A stretch of DNA of 43,304 nt from IMG/VR virus record IMGVR_UViG_3300038441_000470, positions 1 to 43,304 of that record, one strand, 5' to 3'. Made by a program: the position numbers and the translations under genes. This document shows positions 24,254 through 30,751 of the stretch, one piece after another. Numbering within the stretch: the first letter of the stretch is position 1; every line of letters starts with the position of its first letter. The notes under the pieces were generated by a model. The model was not told the origin of the DNA. It was given only the letters and a program-made list of their open reading frames with translations, and did no database searches. The DNA comes from a virus.

Positions 24254-24318
24254 GGCTGGCTCGCCGCCAGTGTGTGCGCTACGTTGAACAGGGTCTGGCG
24301 GGCGTCTTCGTAGCTCAT
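24250..24318 (-). CDS. tiny ORF at the head of the left arm (22 aa)
   Basis: A 22-residue frame (MSYEDARQTLFNVAHTLAAS...) that starts about 30 nt after the predicted transcription start of the left promoter and ends in an ATGA overlap with the next ORF. It may be a real microprotein or a leader that delivers ribosomes to the lysis ORFs. Confidence 0.4.
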   Translation of the reverse strand: MSYEDARQTLFNVAHTLAASQP

Positions 24319-24354
24319 GGTGGCAACCCTCTGCGTGGTTCGGCTTTGGTGGTC

Positions 24355-24383
24355 AGTATCGTTGGCGTTGATCTGCGTGTCAA
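24355..24383 (-). promoter_or_regulatory. left-arm sigma70-like promoter
   Basis: On the minus strand a perfect TTGACA (24378-24383), 17 nt, and GATACT (24355-24360, 4 of 6 to TATAAT). Long A/T tracts just upstream (24385-24406) look like an UP element. It would start the lysis/structural arm near 24348. Confidence 0.7.
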
Positions 24384-24431
24384 GCGGATTTTTCAAAAAA
24401 TTTTTCGGGGGAATTTTGGGGCTTAGCGTTG

Positions 24432-24443
24432 GCGTTTCAGAGG
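24432..24443 (+). repeat. 12-bp direct repeat GCGTTTCAGAGG, copy 1
   Basis: Exact copy of the 12-mer at 25129-25140, with further similarity just downstream. The two copies bracket the iteron region. Confidence 0.75.
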
Positions 24444-24497
24444 TTGGATTAAAAATTTTAGTCCAGGGTTTAAACGATACCCGGATTTCGAACTTCG

Positions 24498-24995
24498 GGC
24501 ACAGATTTTCACTAGCTGGTCACGATATAAATCGCAGTCAAAAGGACGATACCCCGGTGGGTACGGTCCCCGTTTTTCGACCCCCGCGCTGGAACCCGCG
24601 TGCTAGAGCCTGCGCTTCAGGTTCGTTAGCTCGCTATCATCCATACAGATAAAAGTACAACGCTGTAAGTCCTTGAATCAATGGGCGCCATACAGATCAT
24701 ACAGTTCTTGGCACAACGCTAAATGGGCACCGCACACGGATAATACGGTCGCATACAGATGGTCCATACGGATGCAGCCGCTCTAGCACGCCGGCCTTAC
24801 AGATCCATACAGAAAACCCCCCTATTCTACTGAGCATATATATAGAGCATATACTCTATTTTTAGGTAACCTTCAAGATATAGAGTTATATGTATGTAAT
24901 GTATGCCACTGTGCCAAGCCCCCATTCCATGTGCCCTCCAGCTCCCATACAGAAGCCCCAAAGGATCTGTATTCACCTACAGATACATCTGTGTG
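24498..24995. repeat. array of CATACAGAT-like iterons
   Basis: Plus-strand copies (exact or with one or two changes) begin at 24498, 24642, 24689, 24698, 24733, 24752, 24765, 24796, 24806, 24946 and 24976. Inverted copies lie at 24965-24973 and 24987-24995. Exact CATACAGAT occurs at 24642, 24689 and 24752, and two copies touch directly (24689-24706). Spacing is irregular, so this resembles a protein-binding array rather than a satellite. Confidence 0.85.
24831..24906. other. AT-rich island with GAGCATATA repeat and TAGAG/CTCTA hairpin
   Basis: About three quarters A+T in a roughly 60% GC genome. It contains GAGCATATA twice (24832 and 24845) and an inverted TAGAG/CTCTA pair, and lies between iteron clusters. 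It would be an easy melting site. Confidence 0.75.
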
Positions 24996-25022
24996 CAAAG
25001 CCGCAATTCACCCCATCCTAGA

Positions 25023-25069
25023 GTTAAAACACCGACTACTTTTAACGATACTTTAAGTTAAATTTAACT
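25023..25069. promoter_or_regulatory. palindromic GTTAAA operator-like array
   Basis: GTTAAAA at 25023 is inverted at 25040 (TTTTAAC, 10-nt gap), and AGTTAAATTTAACT at 25056-25069 is a perfect 14-bp palindrome. The cluster lies about 90 bp upstream of the right promoter, a typical place for an activator or repressor site. Confidence 0.55.
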
Positions 25070-25128
25070 GTGCCCACCGTAAACCAAGCCCCCAAGACCC
25101 CCAAATCCAGCAAAAAGCGCCCCATTTA

Positions 25129-25140
25129 GCGTTTCAGAGG
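25129..25140 (+). repeat. 12-bp direct repeat GCGTTTCAGAGG, copy 2
   Basis: Second copy of the 12-mer at 24432, ending 19 bp before the right promoter -35 box. Confidence 0.75.
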
Positions 25141-25159
25141 CTAGACGATAAACGGTATA

Positions 25160-25188
25160 TTGACATCCCGGCACAACGCGCATAACCT
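25160..25188 (+). promoter_or_regulatory. right-arm sigma70-like promoter
   Basis: A perfect TTGACA at 25160-25165. The -10 is either CATAAC (25181-25186, 15-nt spacer, 4 of 6) or TAACCT (25183-25188, 17-nt spacer, 3 of 6). A small hairpin GGGTG/CACCC (25198-25212) sits between the likely start and the ribosome site of the first gene. Confidence 0.6.
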
Positions 25189-25227
25189 ACAAGTCATGGG
25201 TGATCGGCACCCGAAAAGGAGCCCAAA

Positions 25228-25488
25228 ATGAAGCCTATCGTTTATAACGTTACCGACGCCGCCGACTGTCTAGTCATTGGTGCAACGTATGAAACCCGCC
25301 CAAGTGGGCGCATGATCGAGTTCAGAAACACCAAGACAAACGTAATTGTGCACCAATGGCCGCACGACGTTGAGCGGTTCATTGCACGCGGTGCTTTGGT
25401 GGAGGTGGACCAGACCCAAAGCGCGGCGATGCACTGCGAAGTCGTCACCAAGCTGTGCCATATGCTGGCCAGCCACTACATCTACTAA
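25228..25488 (+). CDS. first early protein, unknown function
   Basis: An 86-residue protein (MKPIVYNVTDAADCLV...). A beta-rich first half with FRNTKTNVIVHQWPHDVERF looks like a small OB/SH3-like fold, but no family is recognised. AAGGAG lies 6 nt before the ATG, directly downstream of the right promoter, so it should be among the first phage proteins made. Confidence 0.7.
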   Translation: MKPIVYNVTDAADCLVIGATYETRPSGRMIEFRNTKTNVIVHQWPHDVERFIARGALVEVDQTQSAAMHCEVVTKLCHMLASHYIY

Positions 25489-25531
25489 GCAACAAGGCGC
25501 CGCAATGACAGCGGCAACGGGAGAAAAGAAC

Positions 25532-26509
25532 ATGGCACATTTAATCGACATGACCAACGGCCGCGCGAACATGGCCTATGCAGGCGAGACCCCGTGGCAC
25601 GGGCTTGGCCAGGAGCTTACCCACGGTGCCAGTATTGACCAGTGGCGTGTGGAGGCCGGTTTGGACTGGCACGTAGGCCGCGCACAGGTGGCGTTCAAGC
25701 CCGAGGGCCGGGGTGTATTCGTCAAGGGTGACAGCGAAGTGCTGTACCGCGACGACACGTTCGCGCAGCTGGGCATTGTGACCGACCGCTACAAAGTGGT
25801 GCAGCCATCGGCAGTACTCGAGTTTTTCCGCGATATCGTCGGTACCGGTGGGCTGGAGCTGGAGACCGCTGGTAGCCTGGACGGCGGGCGCAAGGTGTGG
25901 GCAATGGCTCGCACTGGGCATGCGCTGGCTATCCGTGGCCAGGACCGCGTGGACGGCTACCTGCTGCTGAGCACATCGTTCGATGGCTCCATGGCCACTC
26001 GTGCACAGTTCACCAGCGTGCGAGTGGTGTGCAACAACACGCTTAGCATCGCCACGGCATCGAGCAAGGGCGCAGTCGTTGTGCCACACAGTGCCACCTT
26101 TGACGCCACCGGCGCCAAGATTGAGCTGGGGCTGCTGGGCAGTGCCTGGGCTGACTTCGACGACAACGCAAACGCGCTGGCTGGGCGTGGGCTGACCAAC
26201 AAGGAAGCCATGGCGCTGATTCTGAGCGTGATGGAGCCGGACCTAAAGACCACTGACGAGGCCGAGAAGTTGAGCACCCGCCGCGCCAACCAGATCAAGA
26301 CCATCTTTGACCTGTACAACTACGCCGGGCGCGGTGCCAACCTGGCATCGAGCAAGGCCACTGCCTGGGGCGTCGTGAACGCGGTCACCGAGTACGTAGA
26401 CCACCAGATGGGCAACAACGCCAATAACCGCTTCCGCTCCGGCCAGTTCGGCACCGGGGCACAGCTCAAACAAACCGCGATGGCCAATGCACTGAAATTG
26501 GTCGCGTAA
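25532..26509 (+). CDS. DUF932 / phage-plasmid-like protein
   Basis: A 325-residue protein. Motifs TPWHGLGQELTHGASID (about residues 18-34), LGIVTDRYKVVQPSAVLEFF, GQDRVDGYLLLSTSFDGS and RVVCNNTLSIA are characteristic of the DUF932 (TIGR03299) family found on phages and plasmids. The molecular role is not established in general. The ATG at 25532 is chosen because GGGAG lies 8 nt upstream; the frame is open further upstream. It is the largest of the earliest genes. Confidence 0.85.
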   Translation: MAHLIDMTNGRANMAYAGETPWHGLGQELTHGASIDQWRVEAGLDWHVGRAQVAFKPEGRGVFVKGDSEVLYRDDTFAQLGIVTDRYKVVQPSAVLEFFRDIVGTGGLELETAGSLDGGRKVWAMARTGHALAIRGQDRVDGYLLLSTSFDGSMATRAQFTSVRVVCNNTLSIATASSKGAVVVPHSATFDATGAKIELGLLGSAWADFDDNANALAGRGLTNKEAMALILSVMEPDLKTTDEAEKLSTRRANQIKTIFDLYNYAGRGANLASSKATAWGVVNAVTEYVDHQMGNNANNRFRSGQFGTGAQLKQTAMANALKLVA

Positions 26510-26553
26510 GATTTCCCAAGGGCAAGGACGCCCGCCTAATTTCCGAGGTGACC

Positions 26554-26586
26554 ATGGTACACGTTCTTGCAGACTACTGGGCATGA
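26554..26586 (+). CDS. 10-aa leader peptide overlapping the next gene
   Basis: MVHVLADYWA then TGA, overlapping the next start as ATGA. Its initiation context (GAGGTGACC then ATG) is the same as that of the gene at 27426, so ribosomes very likely start here. Probable role: coupling translation into the 50-aa ORF. Confidence 0.45.
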   Translation: MVHVLADYWA

Positions 26587-26735
26587 GAAAGCGTCCGCCC
26601 ACCAAAGCCAGAAACAAACCTGTGCCATGCTGGTGCGATGGCTACTGGTTCCCGCACAGGGTAAGCGGTGGGGCTTGCAAGTACGTCGAGCACGGCACCC
26701 CAAAGACCTACGACCTTATGCCAATGAGGGATTAA
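26583..26735 (+). CDS. small basic Cys/His protein (50 aa)
   Basis: A 50-residue protein with a basic N-terminus (MRKRPPTKARNKPVP) and a Cys/His set (CWCDGYWFPH ... GACKYVEH) that could bind zinc. It has no own ribosome site but overlaps a 10-aa leader. Function unknown. Confidence 0.55.
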   Translation: MRKRPPTKARNKPVPCWCDGYWFPHRVSGGACKYVEHGTPKTYDLMPMRD

Positions 26736-26737
26736 AA

Positions 26738-26797
26738 ATGGGCTGGATTTTACTGCTGGCTGTTCTGTTCGTTCTCTACACCTACGGCGATGCTTGA
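26738..26797 (+). CDS. 19-aa membrane micropeptide
   Basis: MGWILLLAVLFVLYTYGDA: almost entirely one transmembrane segment. GAGGG lies 7 nt before the ATG, two bases after the previous stop. The length and good ribosome site argue for a real inner-membrane micropeptide. Confidence 0.5.
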   Translation: MGWILLLAVLFVLYTYGDA

Positions 26798-26800
26798 GCT

Positions 26801-27055
26801 ATGCCTACTATCAAAGACCTGCAGGACGCGGCCGAGCGCGTGCCAACCACCACACCACCGGCTGATCATGACCCGATTGTCTTGCACAGCTTGAACATTG
26901 CAGGCAATCTGCACGAGGCCAGCACGGCGCTGAATAGCCTGGGCCTGGCGCCCTACGTGCTGGTGATGCAAAGCAACGGCGGCAACTACACCGTAGTGGT
27001 CCTGCGGCTGCCCTTGAGCGAGAAGCTCGACCTTCAATCAAGAAAAGTACTGTAA
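26801..27055 (+). CDS. early protein, unknown function (84 aa)
   Basis: An 84-residue protein. A polar Pro/Thr stretch (VPTTTPPADHD) precedes a likely helix and a terminal beta segment (YTVVVLRLPLS). Starts 3 nt after the micropeptide stop, so it is probably coupled. No family recognised. Confidence 0.65.
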   Translation: MPTIKDLQDAAERVPTTTPPADHDPIVLHSLNIAGNLHEASTALNSLGLAPYVLVMQSNGGNYTVVVLRLPLSEKLDLQSRKVL

Positions 27056-27066
27056 GGGGATCCACC

Positions 27067-27411
27067 ATGAGCATCAAAACACAAATCCTGAAAGCGTGGC
27101 GCGGCACTGACCCCGAGAAGAATGACCGCGTTGCCGTGTTTGGCCTGCACAACATCGACACTGACGTGCTTGAAGCCTGCGTGTGTATTGACGACCCGGC
27201 CGACAACCCGTGCACCCTGGCCGACTTGCCGGACCTGTTCAAGTTGTATTGGCAGATGGGTGCGTTCAAGATGGGTGCACCGCAGCAAATCGCGCTCGAC
27301 TTCCTGAAACGCCCCGACACTGTGCTGCAGTGGGCTGAAGAAGTCGAAACCGAGCACGTCGACAAGGATGGAGTACCAATCCCCGACGATGCCAGCCAAA
27401 CCCTGCACTGA
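27067..27411 (+). CDS. early protein, unknown function (114 aa)
   Basis: A 114-residue acidic protein (MSIKTQILKAWRGTDPE). Mixed alpha/beta with KLYWQMGAFKMGAPQQIALDFL in the middle. AAGGGG lies 7 nt upstream of the ATG. No family recognised. Confidence 0.7.
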   Translation: MSIKTQILKAWRGTDPEKNDRVAVFGLHNIDTDVLEACVCIDDPADNPCTLADLPDLFKLYWQMGAFKMGAPQQIALDFLKRPDTVLQWAEEVETEHVDKDGVPIPDDASQTLH

Positions 27412-27425
27412 CCCCCGAGGTGACC

Positions 27426-27755
27426 ATGAAAACGTTCAAACTTGTCGCAAAGCTTGGCACTGACCCTGTAGACGGCCTGGAGACCTACCTGGTCACCCTG
27501 TTCGATGATCAGGGCACCGTTCAAGGCGCCAGCGGCTTCGTCAAAGACGACGCGACCGACTACCTGTGCCAGGACGCCGAGTGTTTCACCATGCACCTGG
27601 CCCTTGACGCGGTGTATATCGGCGCCATGAACGACAAGGCAGAGGCCCTCATTGCGGCCCTGGCTGACGCGCCGGTGTTGTGGGAGACCGAGGTACCGGG
27701 CGACATGGAAGACGGCACGGATACGGGCGACAACTCGCCCCAAGCGGTGAGCTAA
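27426..27755 (+). CDS. acidic early protein, unknown function (109 aa)
   Basis: A 109-residue strongly acidic protein (MKTFKLVAKLGTDPVDGLE; EDGTDTGDNSPQ tail). The ATG at 27426 with GAGGTG 3-4 nt upstream is preferred to the GTG at 27420. A high acidic charge could mimic nucleic acid, as in some phage inhibitors, but nothing more supports that. Confidence 0.65.
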   Translation: MKTFKLVAKLGTDPVDGLETYLVTLFDDQGTVQGASGFVKDDATDYLCQDAECFTMHLALDAVYIGAMNDKAEALIAALADAPVLWETEVPGDMEDGTDTGDNSPQAVS

Positions 27756-27756
27756 G

Positions 27757-28029
27757 GTGTACGTCAAGATGTATCAGGGTGAAGACCCTGTGGCGCGAGA
27801 CGAGGACTCATATTTCGCGGTGATCAACAACAAGCTGGTGGCGCCCTGCGCAGTGAGTAGCGACACAGAAACATACTGGGCATCGCACACCGGATTTGCA
27901 AAGCTGATGCGGTACCTGCAGGCCACACGCGGCAACGGTATCATCGAGCAGATGGCTGTGCCGATCAGCTCACCAGCAGCGCAGCGCGCCATTGCCAAAG
28001 GTGTGTTGCTGTGGGAAGGGCTTGTCTAG
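27757..28029 (+). CDS. early protein, unknown function (90 aa, GTG start)
   Basis: A 90-residue protein (VYVKMYQGEDPVARDED). GTG at 27757 is used here; ATG at 27769 is an alternative. The C-terminal coding end overlaps the next frame by about 29-38 nt. Confidence 0.55.
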   Translation: MYVKMYQGEDPVARDEDSYFAVINNKLVAPCAVSSDTETYWASHTGFAKLMRYLQATRGNGIIEQMAVPISSPAAQRAIAKGVLLWEGLV

Positions 28030-28369
28030 CAAGTACGCGGCCGCCATAGCACGCGCAAGGATGCGCCCCGAGTTCCACCACTTGATCGACGTGATGTGGG
28101 AACTAGGGTGGAAAACAGGTCGCCCCACGGATACCGGCTTACCCCGTGTGTTTTTCAAGGAGGTAGAGGGCACACGGTACGAAGTGAAGCGCAGCCCGCA
28201 GAGCACCTGGCGGGTACGCAAGAAGCTGCCAGACCTGTACGTAGGGCGCTACATTTTCCCCCAGTGGGGGTGGGTACTGCCCGAGGCGTTCGATACAGCT
28301 GCAGGCGCTGCGCTGTGGTTTGATCGGGTAGTACAGCCTATGGTGAAATTAAAATTGAGGATGAAATAA
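28001..28369 (+). CDS. early basic protein, unknown function, start uncertain
   Basis: About 122 residues, basic, with Trp-rich segments (VMWELGWKTGRP; GRYIFPQWGWVLPEAF). There is no ATG with a ribosome site: candidate starts are TTG 27992, GTG 28001, TTG 28022 (directly after GGGAAGGG) and ATG 28061. It may be expressed by coupling or as a +1 extension of the preceding gene. Confidence 0.55.
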   Translation: MCCCGKGLSSKYAAAIARARMRPEFHHLIDVMWELGWKTGRPTDTGLPRVFFKEVEGTRYEVKRSPQSTWRVRKKLPDLYVGRYIFPQWGWVLPEAFDTAAGAALWFDRVVQPMVKLKLRMK

Positions 28370-28370
28370 A

Positions 28371-28601
28371 ATGCGCGTCACGCTTGACAAGCTGCCAATC
28401 GGTACCGGCAGTCTGCTGTTTCACATCACCACCTACGACCGGCTAGACAGTGGTTTGCCAGGCACAATGCGCATGGTAGCGGCGGACAACATGGCACAGG
28501 CACTGTACCTGGCGTGGGTGGAACATTTTGACGACACTGAGCCGCTGGACCTGGAGCGTTGCGACGGGTACCTGATCGGTCACATTGAAAGGAGCCTGTA
28601 A
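28371..28601 (+). CDS. early protein, unknown function (76 aa)
   Basis: A 76-residue acidic protein (MRVTLDKLPIGTGSLLFH). GAGGA lies 9 nt upstream, and it begins just after the preceding stop. No family recognised. Confidence 0.65.
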   Translation: MRVTLDKLPIGTGSLLFHITTYDRLDSGLPGTMRMVAADNMAQALYLAWVEHFDDTEPLDLERCDGYLIGHIERSL

Positions 28602-28602
28602 C

Positions 28603-28824
28603 ATGACCGACTACAAAGATGCACTCGAAAACCTGCTGAAATTCGTGTTCGATCAGGCGAAGAACCACCCTGACGCTGAGCAGCGCGAGCTGGCCACCAA
28701 GGTGAGCGGTGACTTCGTGTTCGCGGCGCTGATGTCCATCGCCACGAAAGGAGCGGCGAAGGCACCGACTGGCGACCGCACCAACGTGGTCGACCTGCCC
28801 ACTGGCCGTGAACCTGGAGCCTAG
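28603..28824 (+). CDS. early protein, unknown function (73 aa)
   Basis: A 73-residue helical protein (MTDYKDALENLLKFVFDQA). AAGGAG lies 8 nt before the ATG at 28603. The in-frame 28585 start is weaker. No family recognised. Confidence 0.65.
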   Translation: MTDYKDALENLLKFVFDQAKNHPDAEQRELATKVSGDFVFAALMSIATKGAAKAPTGDRTNVVDLPTGREPGA

Positions 28825-28826
28825 CC

Positions 28827-28925
28827 ATGGAAACCATCACCCTGGAAGACGCGTTCTGCGTGATCGGCATCTGCATCGCCCTGTGGTGCATCCTCTTCGT
28901 CTGGCGCCACGGCGGTCCGCGATGA
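28827..28925 (+). CDS. small single-pass membrane protein (32 aa)
   Basis: METITLEDAFCVIG then a hydrophobic Cys/Trp segment ending in a basic tail (VWRHGGPR). GGAG lies upstream, and it overlaps the next gene by ATGA. The positive C-terminus predicts an N-out/C-in orientation. Role unknown. Confidence 0.55.
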   Translation: METITLEDAFCVIGICIALWCILFVWRHGGPR

Positions 28926-29167
28926 GCCTGCTGCTGGTAGTGAAGAGCTACCAAGGCACAGTGGCGCATTGGTACGACACAGCCAGTACCAACATTAACA
29001 GGCGCCAAGCTTTGTGCGGCGAACAAGCCAGGGGGCGCAGCAAGTGGATGCAATGGCGCGACCAGAGCACCGAGGGCAAAAATGTCTGTGCCCAGTGCGC
29101 CAAGATCAAGGCTGCAAAGGAGGGCCTGGACAAGCTGGGCCTTGTGGAGGTGAAGCGTGAAGACTGA
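28922..29167 (+). CDS. small zinc-binding protein, paralogue of the 32340 gene
   Basis: An 81-residue protein: LLLVVKSYQGTVAHWYDT, then ALCGE and a CAQCAKIKAAKE ending. The order (GT..HW..ALCG..C..C.K.KA) is repeated in the gene at 32340. Three or four cysteines could hold zinc. Shares its start with the preceding stop (ATGA). Confidence 0.65.
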   Translation: MSLLLVVKSYQGTVAHWYDTASTNINRRQALCGEQARGRSKWMQWRDQSTEGKNVCAQCAKIKAAKEGLDKLGLVEVKRED

Positions 29168-29489
29168 CCCCCGCCAGGCCTGCGCAAACGAGCAGCAGCG
29201 GCTGCTGTGGGCACTGGTGCACGACGCGGTGGCGCATCCGCTGATGGCGTTGCTGGGCTGGCCGAAGTGGGCGCTGCGCTTCCATGATTGGACAAGCCAG
29301 AAGGCCTGGCCAAGAGCGCAGAAGCGGCAAGGCAAGGGCATCGTTCACCGCACGCTGGTGTTCGAGCATGCACAGATGGTGGAGAAGGAACTGCGGCGGC
29401 AGGGCTGCCCGTTTTGCACCACCGCTGAACCGCACTACCATGACGACGGCAGGATCTTCTATATCTACGAGGTGGAGAAGTTGGGTTAA
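29157..29489 (+). CDS. early protein with CxxC, unknown function (110 aa, GTG start)
   Basis: A 110-residue basic protein. Helical Trp-rich N-terminal half (LLWALVHDAVAHPLMALLGW) and a C-terminal CPFCTTAEPHYHDDGR zinc-like cluster. GTG at 29157 has GGAGGTG 5-7 nt upstream and overlaps the preceding stop by 11 nt. Confidence 0.65.
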   Translation: MKTDPRQACANEQQRLLWALVHDAVAHPLMALLGWPKWALRFHDWTSQKAWPRAQKRQGKGIVHRTLVFEHAQMVEKELRRQGCPFCTTAEPHYHDDGRIFYIYEVEKLG

Positions 29490-29592
29490 GACCATTGGTC
29501 GTAAAGCGGGAGTAATAGGGGATCAACCCGGCGTCCAAGGCAGTACGGATGACCGATAGAGCAGGGAGCCATGTCATACAGAGGTAACCACC

Positions 29593-29805
29593 ATGAAACC
29601 AACTGACTACAGGTACCCAATCGACCAGACCATCTATACCGAACGTCTCATAAAAAAGGTTAAAGAAGCGAGAGAATGTGTACACACTGCCGTCGAGCTG
29701 CGACAGCTCGGGTACCCAGCCATGGCGGCCTGGGAAGACAGTCTGAAGCGGCAGTGCATGAAGGAAGCCAGGTTGATCAAGACTTTAATTGAGGACAAAA
29801 GATAA
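29593..29805 (+). CDS. early protein, unknown function (70 aa)
   Basis: A 70-residue basic helical protein (MKPTDYRYPIDQTIYTER). Codon use is less GC-rich at its start than its neighbours. AGAGG lies upstream. Its stop overlaps the next start (TAATG). Confidence 0.65.
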   Translation: MKPTDYRYPIDQTIYTERLIKKVKEARECVHTAVELRQLGYPAMAAWEDSLKRQCMKEARLIKTLIEDKR

Positions 29806-30008
29806 TGAGCATACCGAACAAGTACCACTCCAGCGGCCGGATGTACACGGCGCGGGAATCCATCGAGCGTCGCCGTGCGCTGGCTGGTGCCTATGTGCAC
29901 GCGCAGCCCAAGGCGTACAACCGTCCGTACGATGAAGGCCGTAATGCCAAGAAGCGCATGGCCCGCACGCTGGGTTACAAGTCGCTCAAACAGTGGGAAC
30001 GGCACTGA
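29805..30008 (+). CDS. small basic early protein (67 aa)
   Basis: A 67-residue Arg/Lys/Tyr-rich protein (MSIPNKYHSSGRMYTARES). Probably nucleic-acid-binding from composition. Coupled to the gene before it. Confidence 0.6.
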   Translation: MSIPNKYHSSGRMYTARESIERRRALAGAYVHAQPKAYNRPYDEGRNAKKRMARTLGYKSLKQWERH

Positions 30009-30050
30009 CAAACGCTGTGCCAAGGACGGCACCACCAAGGGAAACCCACC

Positions 30051-30560
30051 ATGAAATGCGAGAAACACGGAATCGAAATGGAGTGGCGCGGGTCACTGGT
30101 AAGCGGCAGCATGCACTGCGACCACTGCGCCGCTGGCAAGTCAGCACCGGAGACGGCATTGGAGTTTGGCAACAGAATACACAGGGAGTTTGAACGCAAG
30201 TTCAATTTCGACCCAGGCAGCGAGCAGGTGCAGCCATGCAGCAAGAGCGCACACGACCCGATAGCCGAGGCCATAGCACAGGGCAAGCAAGCAGTGCAGC
30301 CAATCCCGCAGCCGCTGTACGCGTCTCATTTGAAGTACCCGCACCCTACGGACGACCCATCGTTCGCGAGGGCGCGGACCAAGGCCTGCGAAGCCATGTT
30401 GGACGATTTAAGGCGTGGGCACCCGCAGTCGTACTGCCCATACTGCGACCAGACCGTAGGCCAGGAGCACTTAGCACCAATGCCAGGCACGCAAGCTGGA
30501 TTGTGCAGCGACGAGTACCTGCGAGACCACCAGATAGCTGTTAGCAAGGGGCACCCATGA
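30051..30560 (+). CDS. early protein with two zinc-ribbon-like clusters (169 aa)
   Basis: A 169-residue protein. An N-terminal C-x2-H ... CDHC cluster (residues 3-26) and a C-terminal CPYCDQTVG ... C cluster (about residues 128-151) flank a Pro/Gln linker. Such paired ribbons suggest a nucleic-acid or protein scaffold. The stop overlaps the next start. Confidence 0.65.
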   Translation: MKCEKHGIEMEWRGSLVSGSMHCDHCAAGKSAPETALEFGNRIHREFERKFNFDPGSEQVQPCSKSAHDPIAEAIAQGKQAVQPIPQPLYASHLKYPHPTDDPSFARARTKACEAMLDDLRRGHPQSYCPYCDQTVGQEHLAPMPGTQAGLCSDEYLRDHQIAVSKGHP

Positions 30561-30706
30561 AACCGAGAGCGCGACAATTCTACTGCGGCCTGTGGACCTT
30601 GACCTGGCGTTCTGCGCGGTACGACGCCATCAAGCGCACCGTGTCTGGCACGTCCCTGCAGCAGGTGTGGGATCGCTACAAAAACGACATTGACTTTGGA
30701 GCCTGA
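30557..30706 (+). CDS. small basic early protein (49 aa)
   Basis: A 49-residue protein (MKPRARQFYCGLWTLTWRS). Basic and aromatic; coupled to the zinc-ribbon gene by ATGA. No family recognised. Confidence 0.55.
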   Translation: MKPRARQFYCGLWTLTWRSARYDAIKRTVSGTSLQQVWDRYKNDIDFGA

Positions 30707-30751
30707 CCGGCACCACTATCAGCACAACAATAACCGCTGGAGCACACCACC

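Larger units (their letters stand above)
24319..25227. other. central divergent control region, candidate replication origin
   Basis: About 909 bp without a convincing gene. It contains a left promoter-like site (24355-24383), a 12-bp direct repeat at each end (24432-24443 and 25129-25140), many CATACAGAT-like motifs (24498-24995), an AT-rich island (24831-24906), a palindromic GTTAAA array (25023-25069) and a right promoter-like site (25160-25188). Iterons beside an unwinding-prone island are typical of origins, and divergent promoters fit a master switch. This is inference. Confidence 0.7.

Noticed and set aside
24541-24580. Rho-independent terminator at GGTACGGTCCCCGTTTTT
   Set aside because: The G/C stretch before the T run does not form a stable stem with proper arms.
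24498-24995. CRISPR array
   Set aside because: Repeats are only about 9 bp, irregularly spaced and in both orientations, with no spacers or cas genes.
29490-29592. Promoter or small gene in the 103-nt gap
   Set aside because: No -35/-10 pair with acceptable spacing, no ORF with a ribosome site and no strong hairpin were seen.
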